Below are positions 12,142 through 23,642 of a stretch of 64,000 nt of DNA, in pieces. The stretch covers positions 372,001-436,000 of the forward strand of contig MCGO01000029.1 of NCBI GenBank assembly GCA_002104985.1, read 5' to 3'. Within the stretch, counting starts at the first letter, position 1. Each line of letters begins with the position of its first letter. This stretch comes from Rhizoclosmatium globosum (Eukaryota; Chytridiomycota; Chytridiomycetes; Chytridiales; Chytriomycetaceae). Made by a program: the position numbers and the translations under genes. The notes under the pieces are model-generated. The model had not been told where the DNA came from. It was given only the letters and a program-made list of their open reading frames with translations, and ran no database searches.

Positions 12142-15015
12142 ATGCCAAAAGATCCAGACGAGTTTGATACCACTGGTAACTCAAAGACGAGCTACAACAC
12201 GCACATAGAACGGACTTTAATCCTTTTATCGTCAGATTGCGTCCAAGATCTGTTGGCGGACAGACGGCGGCGACGGGCCTTGCAAGAGTCCCTGGCCTTA
12301 TCGCCTTTGAATCGCATCTTTGAATCAATGCAATCGTGGATATTGTTGATAATACTGGGTAAGGACGAAGGGGACTTTGTGATCAATTTCTCCTGATATG
12401 GGACACGTTTGGCAGGTGTGTCGCTTGGCCTCGCTGCAGCATTCATTGACGTCGTAAGTTGATAATGCTTAAGATATCATGGTATTGATCCAATCAAAGC
12501 TCGCAGCATGGTTAGTTGGCGTTCGACTGGGGCACTGTGGATCAGAGATCTTCAACTCAAGAGCAACGTGCTGCGTGGTAAGTCGTAACCTCAGGCTGTA
12601 CAAGGATTAACTAACAAGTTATCTATTGATTTAGGGATTTCCTGAAGGTTGAGTTGCTTCACACTCAATTTTGTACGTAGTCACTCAAGCGTTCAATATA
12701 GACGACTGTCCCCGATGGATTTCTTGGACAGATACATTCCCGAGTGGCTGGGGCGTTTATTTGGCGTTCGCGGTATGAAGACTCCTTAGTAATCTTAATA
12801 TGCTGACTTGTTCAATAGTCACTTTTTGGTGCACTTGCCTCAATTCTAGTCGTAAGAGTAGCACCGGACGCCGCTGGTGGTGGAACTCCTGAAATCAAGA
12901 CCCTGTTCGATGGGTTCACCACTTCAAACTACCTCAACTTCAAACTCTTTGTGACCATGGCGCTTTCTATGCCGTTGACGGTTGGAAGTGGAATTGCCGT
13001 TGGTAAAGAGGGGCCGTTTGTTCAACTTGCGAGTAGTTTGGCTGGAGCCTTCCATGGCTTCTTCCCAACTTATCGCAACAGTGAATTCCGAAAGCGGGAA
13101 ATCATCGCCGGTACGTCTATCAAATCCAGATTTAATAATAATAATACTAACAATTATTTTCGTTATAGTTGCAGCGGGTAGTGGTCTGGCTGTCGCTCTG
13201 GGAGGTGTGTAGTTTGTTGGAATGTTCACCATAAATACTCAAAATTTCAAAGTACCGATTGGAGGAACATTATTTGCATTGGAAGAACTAGCTGCACCAT
13301 TTTCTACCAGAGGTTTGTTTCACGGCTACTTCTGTGCACTATTGGCATACATCACATTGCAATATGTCGGTTTCGGTGGCAAGCACATTTTCCAGTTCTC
13401 CTTGACTAGAGATTGGCTTCCGATTGAAATAATTGGATTCTTGGCCGTTGGAGTATTTGGGGTGAGTGAATGCAATGTATTTCTGCAAAGGTTTTGACTC
13501 TAGCGGCTTCAGGGTCTCTCTGGAGCTTTTGTCATTAAAATGTCTCAAGCTGTTGGGCGATTTCGTAAAAACACTGGGTCCGGCGTCATCCCATTCTCGA
13601 AGTGGTCTTGCTCACGATTTTGACTGGTTTGCTGTGTTATCCAAATGCACTGACAAGGTTCGAACAAGTTTCTTTGGATGCAATACCTCAATTTTGATTA
13701 TGTGTTTCAGGTTGGATGCAAGTGAATTGCTTGCATACTTGTACCAAGAATGTGAGGAATCAAATTATAAGCAACTATGCGAGTAAGTAGCACTAGTTTT
13801 TTGGCTGTCGTTCTGAATGAGATCATAAATTAGTGCAAACATGCGAGGTACAACCGTCGCTCTGTTGTGCATCGCCATATTTGTTCGAGTGAACCTTACA
13901 ATCGTGTCTTTGGGTTTGAAAATTCCCGGTAAGCCTTTTGTCCCAATACAGCTATTTCTAAAATACTGAGTTCATTTACAGCTGGTATTTTTATCCCTTC
14001 GATGGTCTGGGGCAGTTTGTTCGGAAGGCTGATTGGGATTGGAATGGAATTTTTCCAAATGTATGTTTTCACCACCGTCACTGTCATTTATTCATGACCA
14101 ACTTCCCATAGCAAAACCCGGGTCTATCCGTGTTCAGCTCGTGTGTTGCTGACAAACCTTGCGTTACCCCTGCGTTGTACGCGGTTTTGGGTACTATTGC
14201 TGGACTTGGGGGCATTACACGCCTCACGATGACTTTGGCAGCAGTATTTATCGAAATGTCTGGAAGTATCAAGTACATCATTCCTTGTATGATTGTCATT
14301 ATGACGGCCAAATCTGTTGCCGACATCTTTGGTCGGGAGTCCATGACTGAAGCTGGAGTTCGTATTCTGCGTTATCCCTTCCTTGAAAGCGCCGAAAGCT
14401 TGTCCTTGAACATAATCGATCGTCCTATTCATGAATCCATGACGCCATTCAAGCGACTTGTGGTTCTCCGAAAGACTCAATTCACATTACAAGAAGCCAA
14501 CCGTATCGTGAAGGAAAACACCGGATTCCGTGCATATCCAGTCATGAAAACACTAGAAGGACGAGAATTTCTCGGTGTCGTCAACTTGCCAGATATTATT
14601 CGAGCAATTGAAGATGCCAAGAATCGAGGATTCCTGGAGAATTCCGAAGACACCGTATCGAATGTCCGCGGTAGCATCCATCTCACTGAAATAGTTCAAG
14701 CAATCGATGAAGCAAGGGTAACCAATTGGATGCCAAAGCGGAATCGATTCCACCGAGCGTTGATGGAAGCGACGTTCTCTTGCAACCAATTTCCCATGGA
14801 ACAGTAGACTTGACTCCCTATATAAATGTGGCGCCAATTTCAGTCATCCCAAGCTTCAATTAGAAGTTACACTTGAAATATTTAAGAAAGTCGCACCACG
14901 CTGCATTGTGATTCTTGAAGACGGGAAGCTTGAAGGTCTGATAACGAAGAAAGATATTGGGAAAACCTTGCGTGATTATGAGCACAAAGCACATGACAGC
15001 AAAATTGCAGCATAA
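12142..15015 (+). CDS. CLC-family chloride channel / H+ exchanger, tandem copy 1
   Basis: Many short exons: 12142-12175, 12236-12358, 12416-12453, 12500-12577, 12635-12647, 12702-12772, 12819-13110, 13169-13204, 13253-13461, 13512-13657, 13711-13782, 13834-13928, 13982-about 14060, then about 14107-15015. CLC signatures: GGGTPEIKT, GKEGP (gating glutamate) in VGKEGPFVQLASSL, GGTLFALEE, GIFIPSMVWG, and paired C-terminal CBS domains, the last ending VILEDGKLEGLITKKDI. CLC proteins move Cl- (often coupled to H+) across plasma or vacuolar/Golgi membranes. Intron positions match copy 2. Oddities: the frame breaks at A-run 13567-13571 (one more A restores RKKHW as in copy 2) and near 14843 in CBS2; around 14055-14110 the best-looking donor gives the wrong phase, so a weaker donor or another missing base is needed. 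Either consensus error or decay. Confidence 0.87.
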
Positions 15016-15229
15016 GTCTAATTGTACTGTGGTGAATGGTGGATCAAGTTTTCCTCCAAGTGCGACATGAGGTTGGGTCTTTTTATTTGTTTTTAGATTA
15101 TCGTTACTCCCTGTGCCTCATTTCCCGCCATTTATCACACATAAAGTTAGAGTTATACGTTTCTTCTGTTTAAGTTTTAATTTATTTATCTGCTTTTAAT
15201 CACATAAAGCTCACTGGAATTATCGTCAA

Positions 15230-18045
15230 ATGCCAAAAGCCCCGGACGACTTTGACACAATTGGTACTGTATATCATGCTATACTAACATGGTACTGACG
15301 TCCATGTGATAGACTGGGTTCAAGATGTTTTGGCAGACCACAAGAGACGAAGGGACTTGCGAGAGTCCCCTCCATCCTCAGCTGTCGAAGGGGCATTTGA
15401 ATCCATGCAATCATGGATCCTACTGCTGATACTGGGTAATAAATGAGGCTTTGTATGTCGCAGTACAGCTAATTGGGTTGTTCATAGGTGTTTCCTTGGG
15501 GCTCACTGCAGCTTTCATTGACATTGTATGTCATTTTCTAACCATTCTTGGCATATTTCTTACATGAGTGGGCCACTAGATTGCAGCGTGGCTTGTGGAC
15601 GTGAGGCTGGGGCATTGTGAATCGGAGTTCTATCTCTCAAAGGCGATCTGCTGCACGGTAATACCGTTATTTCCTTTATAACTACGCTGATACGCTATTG
15701 TGTTCCGACTTTAGGGCTATCGAGAAGGTACCTTCTCTGGAAGTCATCCATGTGCTCAACTCAACAACCTTTTCATCAGACGAATGTCCACGTTGGATAC
15801 CTTGGTCAAGTAATTACTTTACAAGCTGGATTGTGTATATTTTCTTTGCGGTAAGCTGTTCAATTTCCCCCTCCTACAACACTAAACCGCGTCTAGTCAA
15901 CATTCGCCGCGATAACAGCAACACTCGTGGTCAAAATTGCCCCGAATGCAGCGGGAGGTGGAACGCCTGAAATCAAAACTATCCTTGGAGGCTTTTCAAC
16001 AACCGACTTTCTGGACTTTAAAACATTCCTCATCAAAGCTCTGACGTTGCCGTTGACGGTAGCCAGTGGGCTCGCTGTTGGAAAAGAAGGTCCGATGATC
16101 CATGTTGCGAGTAGTTTGGCAGGAGTTTTGCCGGAATTCTTTCCAAAGTATAAACACAATGAAGGACGGAAACGCGAAATCATTGCTAGTAAGTTCTTTT
16201 CCATAGTATTCCCAAGTTTTACGCGTGTTCTTTTTAGTTGCTGCTGCTAGTGGAGTCGCTGTGGCGTTCGGAGGTACTTTGGAGACACTTGTTTTTGTGA
16301 CCTGACTTCAATTTATGATACCAGCTCCAATTGGTGGAACTCTATTTTCTCTTGAAGAGCTATCATCATTCTTTCCTTCAAAGACAATGCTTCGAAGTTT
16401 CTTTTGTGCCTTGGTTGCGTGTGTCACACTTCAATTCGTGGATCCATATCGCGGAAAACGTGTCCTGTTTGAGGTCACTTTCAGCCGAAATTGGCTCATG
16501 ATTGAAATTATCGGATTTTGCTTCTTGGAATATTTGGTGTAGGTTCTCAATTCGTTGTAAACCACATTTGACTTCTCCAAAAGGGCCTTTCTGGAGCCTT
16601 TGTGATTAAAATCTCTCAAGTCGTGGGAGGAATTCGCAAGAAGCATTGGATAACAAAGCACCCTATTCTGGAGGTTATCTTAATGACTATTTTAACTGGC
16701 TTATTTGTTTCTCGAACCCTTTGACGAGGTACATGATTAATTTACGGTATTAGACTCATTTCTCTCATAGGATCGATGGAAGCGAGTTGTTGGAACACTT
16801 GTTCCAAGAATGTGAGGAATCAAAGTTTGACTATCTCTGCAAGTGAGTTTTGCGTCGAATATTTTCTGTTTCTCATCGGTATAATGTTAGTCCTGATGCC
16901 GAGGTACCACTGTGATGTTGCTTTTTATAGCTTTGTGTGTCAGACTCAGTCTTACGGTTGTGTCTTTGGGTTTGAAAGTTCCAGGTGAGCACCTACTTCG
17001 TCCAACGTCGGCACTGATTCTTTGAGACTAATAACAATAGTCACAGCTGGTATTTTTATCCCGTCCATGCTTTGGGGAGGATTATTTGGACGATTGGTTG
17101 GAGTTGGCATGGAGACGTTTCAAAAGTTTGTCTTCTTCATCTTTGTTGGCTTGCTGACGAATTTTCACAGGTCGTGGCCACATTTGTCTGTATTTTCATC
17201 ATGTGTACCAGATAAACCTGTGTGACTCCTGGAATGTATGCTGTTTTGGGAGCGATTGGCGCTTTGGGAGGAGTCACTCGTCTGACTCTGGCTTTGACCG
17301 TCATTATGTTCGAACTCACTGGAACGCTCAACTATATTGTGCCATGTATGATTGTATTGATGGTTGCGAAATTGGTGGGAGATGCGTTTGGAAAGGGAGG
17401 AATGACAGACCAGGCTATTCATGCACTGCATTATCCGTTCTTGGAAATCGCTGAAGACTTACCGCTTGGAATTGTTGGACGTCCGATTCAAGACGCAATG
17501 ACTCCATTCAGCCAGCTTGTTGTCCTAAAAAAGACTTTATTGACGATGGACGAAGCCGAGCATATTGTAAGCGAAAACACTGGGTTTCGTGGATATCCAG
17601 TCGTTCGAAGTCAACGAGGACGAGAGTTTATGGGATTCGTCAATTTGTCTGACATCATTCAAGCAATCAACGACGCGAGAAATGAAGGATATGAGATGGT
17701 TCTGATACTCATGAAGAAAACCGCTCAAGTATAGACGGTCGAAATATGGCGATGCATCGAATGTCTGATTTGATGGTGGACCTAACACCGTACATTAATC
17801 GAACGCCACTTTCGGTTCATCCCAAACTGCAGTTGGAAGTTGTGATGGAAATGTTTAAGAAGCTTGGGCCTCGATATGTCGTCATTTTGCATAACGGCAG
17901 ACTGGAAGGACTCATAACGAAGAAGGATATCTTGAAGGCTGTTCATGAGTATGAACAACACATGGATACAAGGGGTGACATTGAGGATTACGATGAAATG
18001 GGATCAATGATGGGTGATCAAGTATCTCTCATCCAACGTGCATAA
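15230..18045 (+). CDS. CLC-family chloride channel / H+ exchanger, tandem copy 2
   Basis: Starts ATG at 15230 with MPKAPDDFDTIG, nearly the same N-terminus as copy 1, and shares its intron positions. Motifs: GGGTPEIKTILGGF, VGKEGPMIHVASSL (gating Glu), GGTLFSLEELSSFF, GIFIPSMLWGGLFGR, PCMIVLMVAKLVGDAFG and two CBS domains, ending about 30 residues after VILHNGRLEGLITKKDIL with an acidic Met-rich tail absent from copy 1. Frame breaks occur near 17217-17220 (KPCVTPG is interrupted by a premature TGA unless one base is added; copy 1 reads correctly here) and near 17695-17700 in the linker between the CBS domains. The copies differ at many synonymous and some replacement sites, so the duplication is not very recent. 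Confidence 0.87.
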
Positions 18046-18154
18046 TAAACAATTCGATGTAATTACTTATATTATAGCAGTGACCGCTTGCCCACATAGT
18101 CGTTTCGTCGCATCATATCTTATACTTGTTTAGTGCAGAATAAACTTTCTGTGA

Positions 18155-20210
18155 ATGACAACAAACGCAACATCAGCTTGGCTCGCGCAAGCTGTTGCTA
18201 ACAAGGTGAGATGAGTGATACTCACATTAGAGGGAATCCTCTCTTAATATCCGTTGCATCTAACTCAACTCGTCACCTTCACGACCACAACAGTACCACA
18301 GTCCCGACGTCGTTCGATCTCACGTTGAAGCTGCATTAACATCATTTTCTGGACTGCGACCTAAGCTCGATAGCTTTACGCATGATACCGGTGAATCAGT
18401 GGTGTTACTTGCTTTGCAGGGAACACTGCCTGTATCATTCCGCGGCGTCGTCTGTGCGTTCTCTACATCCCATCATCGAAATATCTCATTATTTGATATT
18501 CAGATAATATCCCTGTGGCAGTTTGGATGCCACTGACGTATCCGCGCCATCCACCCATAGCCTTCGTGACTCCGACGGCTAATATGCTTGTCCGTTCTGG
18601 GCGACACGTCGATTTAGCAGGACGAGTGTATCATCCAATGCTGGCGAATTGGCACAATATGCCGTCATCGGTATGAAAGCTTTGAATGACCAACCACATC
18701 AAAATACTGAACCAATCAACCTATACAGGACGTTTCTCTGACAAATTTATTGGCTGCCCTCCAAATGGTCTTTGCCGTGGAGCCTCCCGTTTACGCTAAA
18801 CCAGCAATTCCAAATCAACAACAACCTCCACCTGTTCCCATAATCCTCTCGTTCAAAGACAAGCCACATCCTCTCCTCAACCTGGAGGATATTCTCAGAG
18901 CCCTCCAGCGATTCCGCAAAAGTCATTTTCTAGTGGAAATGCTCCTGTGATTCCACCAAAGCCCAATGGCTTCAACCAATCACCAAACTCAGCTCCTCAA
19001 TCCATTAGTCCCCCACCCGTCCCACCGAATCCGTTAATGCAGCAGAATAAGGGTTCCGGCCCTGTTTATGTACAATTCCCATCGTCAACACCACCAACAG
19101 TTCCAGCACCACCTCCAAAAACCTTAGCGTCGTCACAAAATTCGGCACAATCTCGGCCAATGAATATTCCGTCTGCTCAATATCAATATCAGCAGCCAAT
19201 CGCTACATCTGCAAACACGGCAAACTTTCTCGCTTCCTCCCCACGAGATTCGTCTCCTTCCCCAGCACTCCGACAATATCAACAGTTTCCCCAATCGTCT
19301 GATTCTCTATATCAACAATACCCACAACAACAGCAACAACACAATACGCTCAGCAACCGCAACACCAATACCAAGGATACCCTCCTTCACAACAACAGCA
19401 ACAAGGCTACTACCAATCACCACCTCAACAACAACAGCCCCAACAACAAATCCAATCCCCACACCTCATCACGCCAACTACCACCGCATCAGCTCAAAGT
19501 CCAACGAGACAATCCCAACAGGAATTCAAACAACAGCAAGAGAAACAGGAGCGTGACAGACGAGCCAACGAAATACGCGGAATCCTTACAAGCCGCCTTA
19601 TCTCATCCGCACAAGACGTTGAAGTCAACATGACGCGAGAGTTTGAACGGATGCGGAGTGTCGGTGCTGGTTTGATGGAAGGTGAAGCGAGAGCCAAGAG
19701 CGTGTTACAGCGGTTAGGAGAAGAAGAGGTTTGTATGAAGCTTATATTTGATTGCATGTTGTGAGACTGACGGGGTTGTGATTAGATGAAGGTACGAAAG
19801 AATGTGGAGATTCTTGGATCGAAAGTGGTGGAAATGAAGGCTGTGATTCAGAAAGTCAAGGTGGAGCCTGAAGTTCAAGTTGATGAGATATTGACGAGTG
19901 TATCGGTCGTTCATAATCAGTTGAGTTGTTTTGTGTTGCGTTGTTTGTGGCAGCTTCATAAGGTATTGACATTATGTCTAGATTGTTGGACTTGATTGCG
20001 GAAGAACATGCTCTGGATGATTTGATTTATCAACTGAGTCAGGCATTGAATGCTGAGAAGGTTGATGTGGCAGTGTTTATGAAGGTTTGCATTCTATCAC
20101 CTTCATACCAACACTCATTTATATCTCAGCATACTCGCTCCCTTGCGCGAGAACTCTTTCTGAAACGTGCACTTATCAAGAAGATCCAAATACACATCCA
20201 GATGCAGTGA
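18155..20210 (+). CDS. VPS23: ESCRT-I subunit TSG101/Vps23
   Basis: Exons 18155-18205, 18294-18453, 18504-18670, 18729-19728, 19786-19919, 19982-20084, 20130-20210. The first 140 residues form a UEV domain (YHSPDVVRSHVEAALTSF..., VAVWMPLTYPRHPPMAFVTPT, GRVYHPML.NW), the catalytically dead ubiquitin-binding E2 variant. A long Pro/Gln/Ser linker, a coiled coil (MTREFERMRSVGAGLMEGEA) and a C-terminal steadiness box (HNQLLDLIAEEHALDDLIYQL, ending in a Lys-rich helix) follow, in canonical order. It sorts ubiquitinated cargo at endosomes with VPS28/VPS37. Two single-base gaps in the linker, near 18837-18839 (CCC should be CCCC) and 19340, must be bridged to keep one frame; the long alternate frame at 18947-19633 is the out-of-frame reading between them. 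Confidence 0.88.
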
Positions 20211-20542
20211 TAGCACTGTCAAATGTGTCAACATTATGATAAATACAGTATTTAACGTCATGATGAACACATATACTTTTTATTATTCCAACCAACCTTG
20301 CCACATCAAATCTCAGAACGCCACGAACGACTTTTCATACACAAAAAGGGGCTAAGCAAAACAAAAAAAAAAGGGCAACAAACATAATAATATGTGAGAG
20401 ACAATGAGAAAGAGAGAACAGGGAGAAGGTTATCCAACAAACTAACAAAAAAAAATCCGGAAAGACATTATGCACAAACCCAAACACCATCACTCCAACT
20501 CATACAGCCCTCAAAAGAAATTCCCACATCTCTTTTATCTCT
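20211..20542. other. Convergent 3' intergenic region (TSG101 / CK2)
   Basis: About 330 bp between two convergent stop codons, A-rich with several poly(A) tracts (20358-20371, 20446-20454). No coding sequence or RNA gene seen; likely overlapping 3' untranslated regions. Confidence 0.5.
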
Positions 20543-21629
20543 CTACGACCTTACTGGGTTAAAGTAAGGATGTGCCATAGCCTCCAAAGGCGTCAAACGT
20601 TCTTGATGGTCATACTTTAACAATTTGTCCAAAAAGTCAATAGCTTCTGGAGAAATGTAACGTTCATTGTCATTGTTGATGAAGCGGTTCCAAGGTTTAC
20701 GAGGGTACCGACCCAAAACTTCATCGAAATGAGGGTCCAGCTCATTCCGTACTTGTCGAGGTAAGCAAACAGGTCGTCTGTTCCAAGGACTTTTGCAATT
20801 TTGACGAGTTGGTCATAATTGTCGTGGCCATGGAAGAATGGCTCCTTGCGGAAGATCTAACAAATTGATATGAGATTTTAAAGGGTAAAGGGAATGGGTT
20901 GCAGAACACAAGGGATTTGAATTACCATTGATGCAAACATACAGCCCAAACTCCACATATCCAGGGAATAATCATACTCTTGGAAATCCACCAGTAATTC
21001 CGGGCCTTTGAAGTATCGAGAGGCAACTCGCACGTTGTATTCGGTTCCAGGATGGTAAAACTCCGCCAATCCCCAGTCAATGAGCCTCAGCTGTCGTTTT
21101 TCATGGTCAATCATGACATTGTGCGGCTTCACGTCGCGATGTATGATACCCCTGGAGTGGCAAAAGTCGAGGGCCTTGAGCAGCTCGTTGATGTAGAAGC
21201 GCACGTCGAGGTCCGTGAGTTTCGGGTAGAGCACCTTGAAGTCGTGTTGTTCACGGCTTCGAAGACGAGGGCGGGGGTCTTGCTCATTGGGTCCCTGACG
21301 ATGTCGAGCAGCTGGATGACGTTGATGCCGCCAGACAAGTTCTGCAGGATCTTTATTTCGCGCTTGATCTTCTTCTTCTTGACTGGTTTGAGCACTTTGA
21401 TGACGCACTTTGACTGGGCATTAGCCACGTTGATGCCGTCAAAGACCTCCGAGTACTTTCCACGGCCAATCTTGCGCACGATTTCGTAGTTGTCCTGGTT
21501 GCCCCAAACAATCGACAGGTTGTCGTAGTCCCAGTACTCGCGCGGCCGCTCGGCGTTGGCGCTGGCGTACACTCGCGCAACGGACCCGCTGGTGCCGCTG
21601 TGTGGGCCGGACGGATTCGTTTGCTCCAT
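20543..21629 (-). CDS. CKA1: Casein kinase II catalytic subunit alpha
   Basis: Two exons, 20926-21629 and 20543-20856. CK2 alpha hallmarks: [29 protein letters not shown] Gly loop, [18 protein letters not shown] (the basic cluster), [29 protein letters not shown] (DWG in place of DFG), [23 protein letters not shown] and a C-terminal segment [17 protein letters not shown]... with [16 protein letters not shown]. It is a constitutively active acidophilic Ser/Thr kinase working with beta subunits. Two single-base gaps lie in invariant motifs, near 21243 (NNTDFK) and near 20742 (KYGIELDP); in an essential gene these argue strongly for consensus errors. The 5' side is divergent from the small secreted-protein gene. 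Confidence 0.93.
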
Positions 21630-21893
21630 CTTTTGTTTGGTGGTTTGTTTGGTGGTTAGACGAAAAACGAGAAGAACAAATAGAGAAAAATAGAGTGTAA
21701 CCTGTTCTTTCTTGTTATTGTAGTAGTAAAAGAAGATATTAGAAGGCATGCATGGTGTGTTGGCACTCAGAAGGTACTTTAGGTGAAACAAATTGATGAA
21801 CCAAAACATGAAACAAACACTCACTACCCTTTATTTAGAATCCCCCTTGACCGCACATTTAAAACTTACTTCTTTCAAACAGATTGTGATTCA

Positions 21894-22523
21894 ATGCGAC
21901 CTACTTCCCTCCTTCTTGCTCTCGCTCTTTCTGCTACAGCATCAGTGGCAGACACAAGCGCCACAAACCCAATTTATTCCCTTGCAGGCTTCTCTCTGAC
22001 CTCTCCATCAAGCAAGAATAGTCTTGGCAATGAAGTTTCATTTGATGAAACACACTGCCAAGCCGTAACAGACAACGTGCTACTCCCCAAGATGGTTTTG
22101 ATTGTGTTTGCGACACGACAGGACCGGGTAATAGCAGTGAGTAGTATTCCTAATTATAATCATAGTTCTTTTGGTGGAATAATGTCTTCTTATTACGTTC
22201 GACTAGCTTGCCTCGTGTACGTGGAGCAAGTTGTTGTGTTTGAAGTCGTTATTATCGAAGAGATTGTCGAGATAACTCCCGTCGTGGTTATAACTCCTAT
22301 CGAAGTCGTTGTGACTGAGTACTGGGTGACTGATATTGAGACAGGTGTAACCACAATTGAAGTAACAGAGACTGTGGTGGAATATGTGGAAGAACCTCAA
22401 GATGACGATGACGACAACGACGATGGAGAAGACGTCGACAATGAACTCGAACTCGATGTAGAGCAACAACTTTCTACTATGGTTGATGGATACCAATATG
22501 CTGGAGATGATGCTCACATTTAA
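21894..22523 (+). CDS. Small secreted protein with acidic tail (hypothetical)
   Basis: 209-codon frame from ATG 21894 to TAA 22521-22523. It begins with a clear signal peptide (MRPTSLLLALALSATASVADT), then a Ser/Asn segment, a long Val/Ile/Glu/Thr-rich stretch dominated by alternating beta-branched residues (VVIIEEIVEITPVVVITPIE), and an Asp-rich region before the stop. I recognise no family. A donor/acceptor-like pair (about 22128-22206) exists, but removing it breaks the frame, so I keep the uninterrupted frame. The antisense frame at 22203-22592 is a shadow. Confidence 0.55.
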   Translation: MRPTSLLLALALSATASVADTSATNPIYSLAGFSLTSPSSKNSLGNEVSFDETHCQAVTDNVLLPKMVLIVFATRQDRVIAVSSIPNYNHSSFGGIMSSYYVRLACLVYVEQVVVFEVVIIEEIVEITPVVVITPIEVVVTEYWVTDIETGVTTIEVTETVVEYVEEPQDDDDDNDDGEDVDNELELDVEQQLSTMVDGYQYAGDDAHI

Positions 22524-22588
22524 TTCTCTAAAATGTCTTTTCAGTGGTACCCAATTCTTCTCCACATTTTCAAAGTAAACATTTCGCT

Positions 22589-23477
22589 TCATTGCTTCTC
22601 ATAAACCGTCTTCTTTTCCTCTCGTACTACTTTCTTTTCTCCGTTGACTTCAACGTGAGCCACAGTTGTGTTCGTGGTAGTCTTAACCCATCCAATTTCC
22701 TTCTCAGAAGCCTTACGATCCACTTCCAAGAACTGCACCACCAATTGAGCACACGTATCGATATCAACTGCCTCAGGCAAGGGAACGTGAACGAAAATAA
22801 CTTTCACAAGCGGCCGTTCCTTGTTTGCCTTGCGCAACTTCCGAACGCGCAAAAGAGTGGAATAGTAGATTTCGTTGCAGTAATACCATCCCGCATCACG
22901 AGACCAAGCCGCCTTTGACTGTGTCGACATCCAGTCATCGAACTCGTCCAAATGAACCGGGAAGGTTGACGGAAGCAGATCCTGAGCCAGAGGAGACTGA
23001 TCAATCTTTCCAGACGAAAGGTCTTCAGCTTCCTTATCGTCATTGACAGCTTCATTTGTAGCCGCCGCCGCCGCCGCCCTCTTCTTCGCCATCGCCTGAG
23101 CAAGCCCCGATTCAGACGTCACGTTGTATCCCACGAGTTCAAAGTTGACTTTCGTTGACGCGGCGTGAACGCCAATGTGGACAATGTGCGACAAGGTCGG
23201 GCTGTCGAGTGTGTCGTCTGCGGCGGCGTAGAACTCGGCCAGGCCCTCGTGCGAAACAGAAACGGTGAAGTTCGAAACGGCGTCGGCGTCCGTGGAAAAC
23301 AGGTTTGTGTTGCGGAGGCGAGCGGCGACTTGTTGTGCGATGAGATCGGATGGATTGTCTTTGGTTGTTGTGGAACGAGTGTGAGTAGCTGTCCGAGGTG
23401 AGATGCATGCGAAGAATGAGAGTACCGGTAATGTCGCGGAAGGGCCCGTAGCCAGTGACAATGATACGTGGCGCCAT
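22589..23477 (-). CDS. Pyroglutamyl peptidase I (peptidase family C15)
   Basis: Two exons, 23426-23477 and 22589-23358, 273 residues. It starts MAPRIIVTGYGPFRDIT, the GFGPF-type N-terminal strand of C15 peptidases, continues DNPSDLIAQQVAARL after the intron, and contains AGWYYCNEIYYSTL, the catalytic Cys motif, and VIFVHVPLP with the catalytic His; the conserved Glu is probably in the GYNVTSE segment. The enzyme removes N-terminal pyroglutamate from peptides in the cytosol. It is longer than the bacterial enzyme (about 215 residues), with Ala/Lys-rich and acidic insertions before the Cys motif. Divergent from the PANK4-like gene, whose start is 165 bp away. Confidence 0.86.
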
Positions 23478-23642
23478 CGGAACCTTGTTTCGGAGTGAAG
23501 TTGGAAATCCGGAAAGCCACACGGAACAACATCCTTCCTTTTTCTATCTTCCGTAAGATTTAATTAATTGTGTTTTATGATTCAAGAAACTGTCTGAATA
23601 CTGGGTGAACGGCGTTTATGATTTTGCCGAAACTCTTCAGAA

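Noticed and set aside
13501..13786. Intron in CLC copy 1 at GTAAAAAC (13565) that would remove the frame conflict
   Set aside because: It would delete the conserved HPILEVVLLTILTGLL helix, which is present in copy 2 without an intron.
18947..19633. Separate 228-codon gene inside TSG101
   Set aside because: It lies between two single-base gaps of the TSG101 linker; its first part matches the expected linker and its second part is an out-of-frame Asn-rich reading.
22203..22592. Minus-strand frame opposite the secreted protein
   Set aside because: It exists only because the plus-strand gene has few stop-complement codons; composition is not coding-like.
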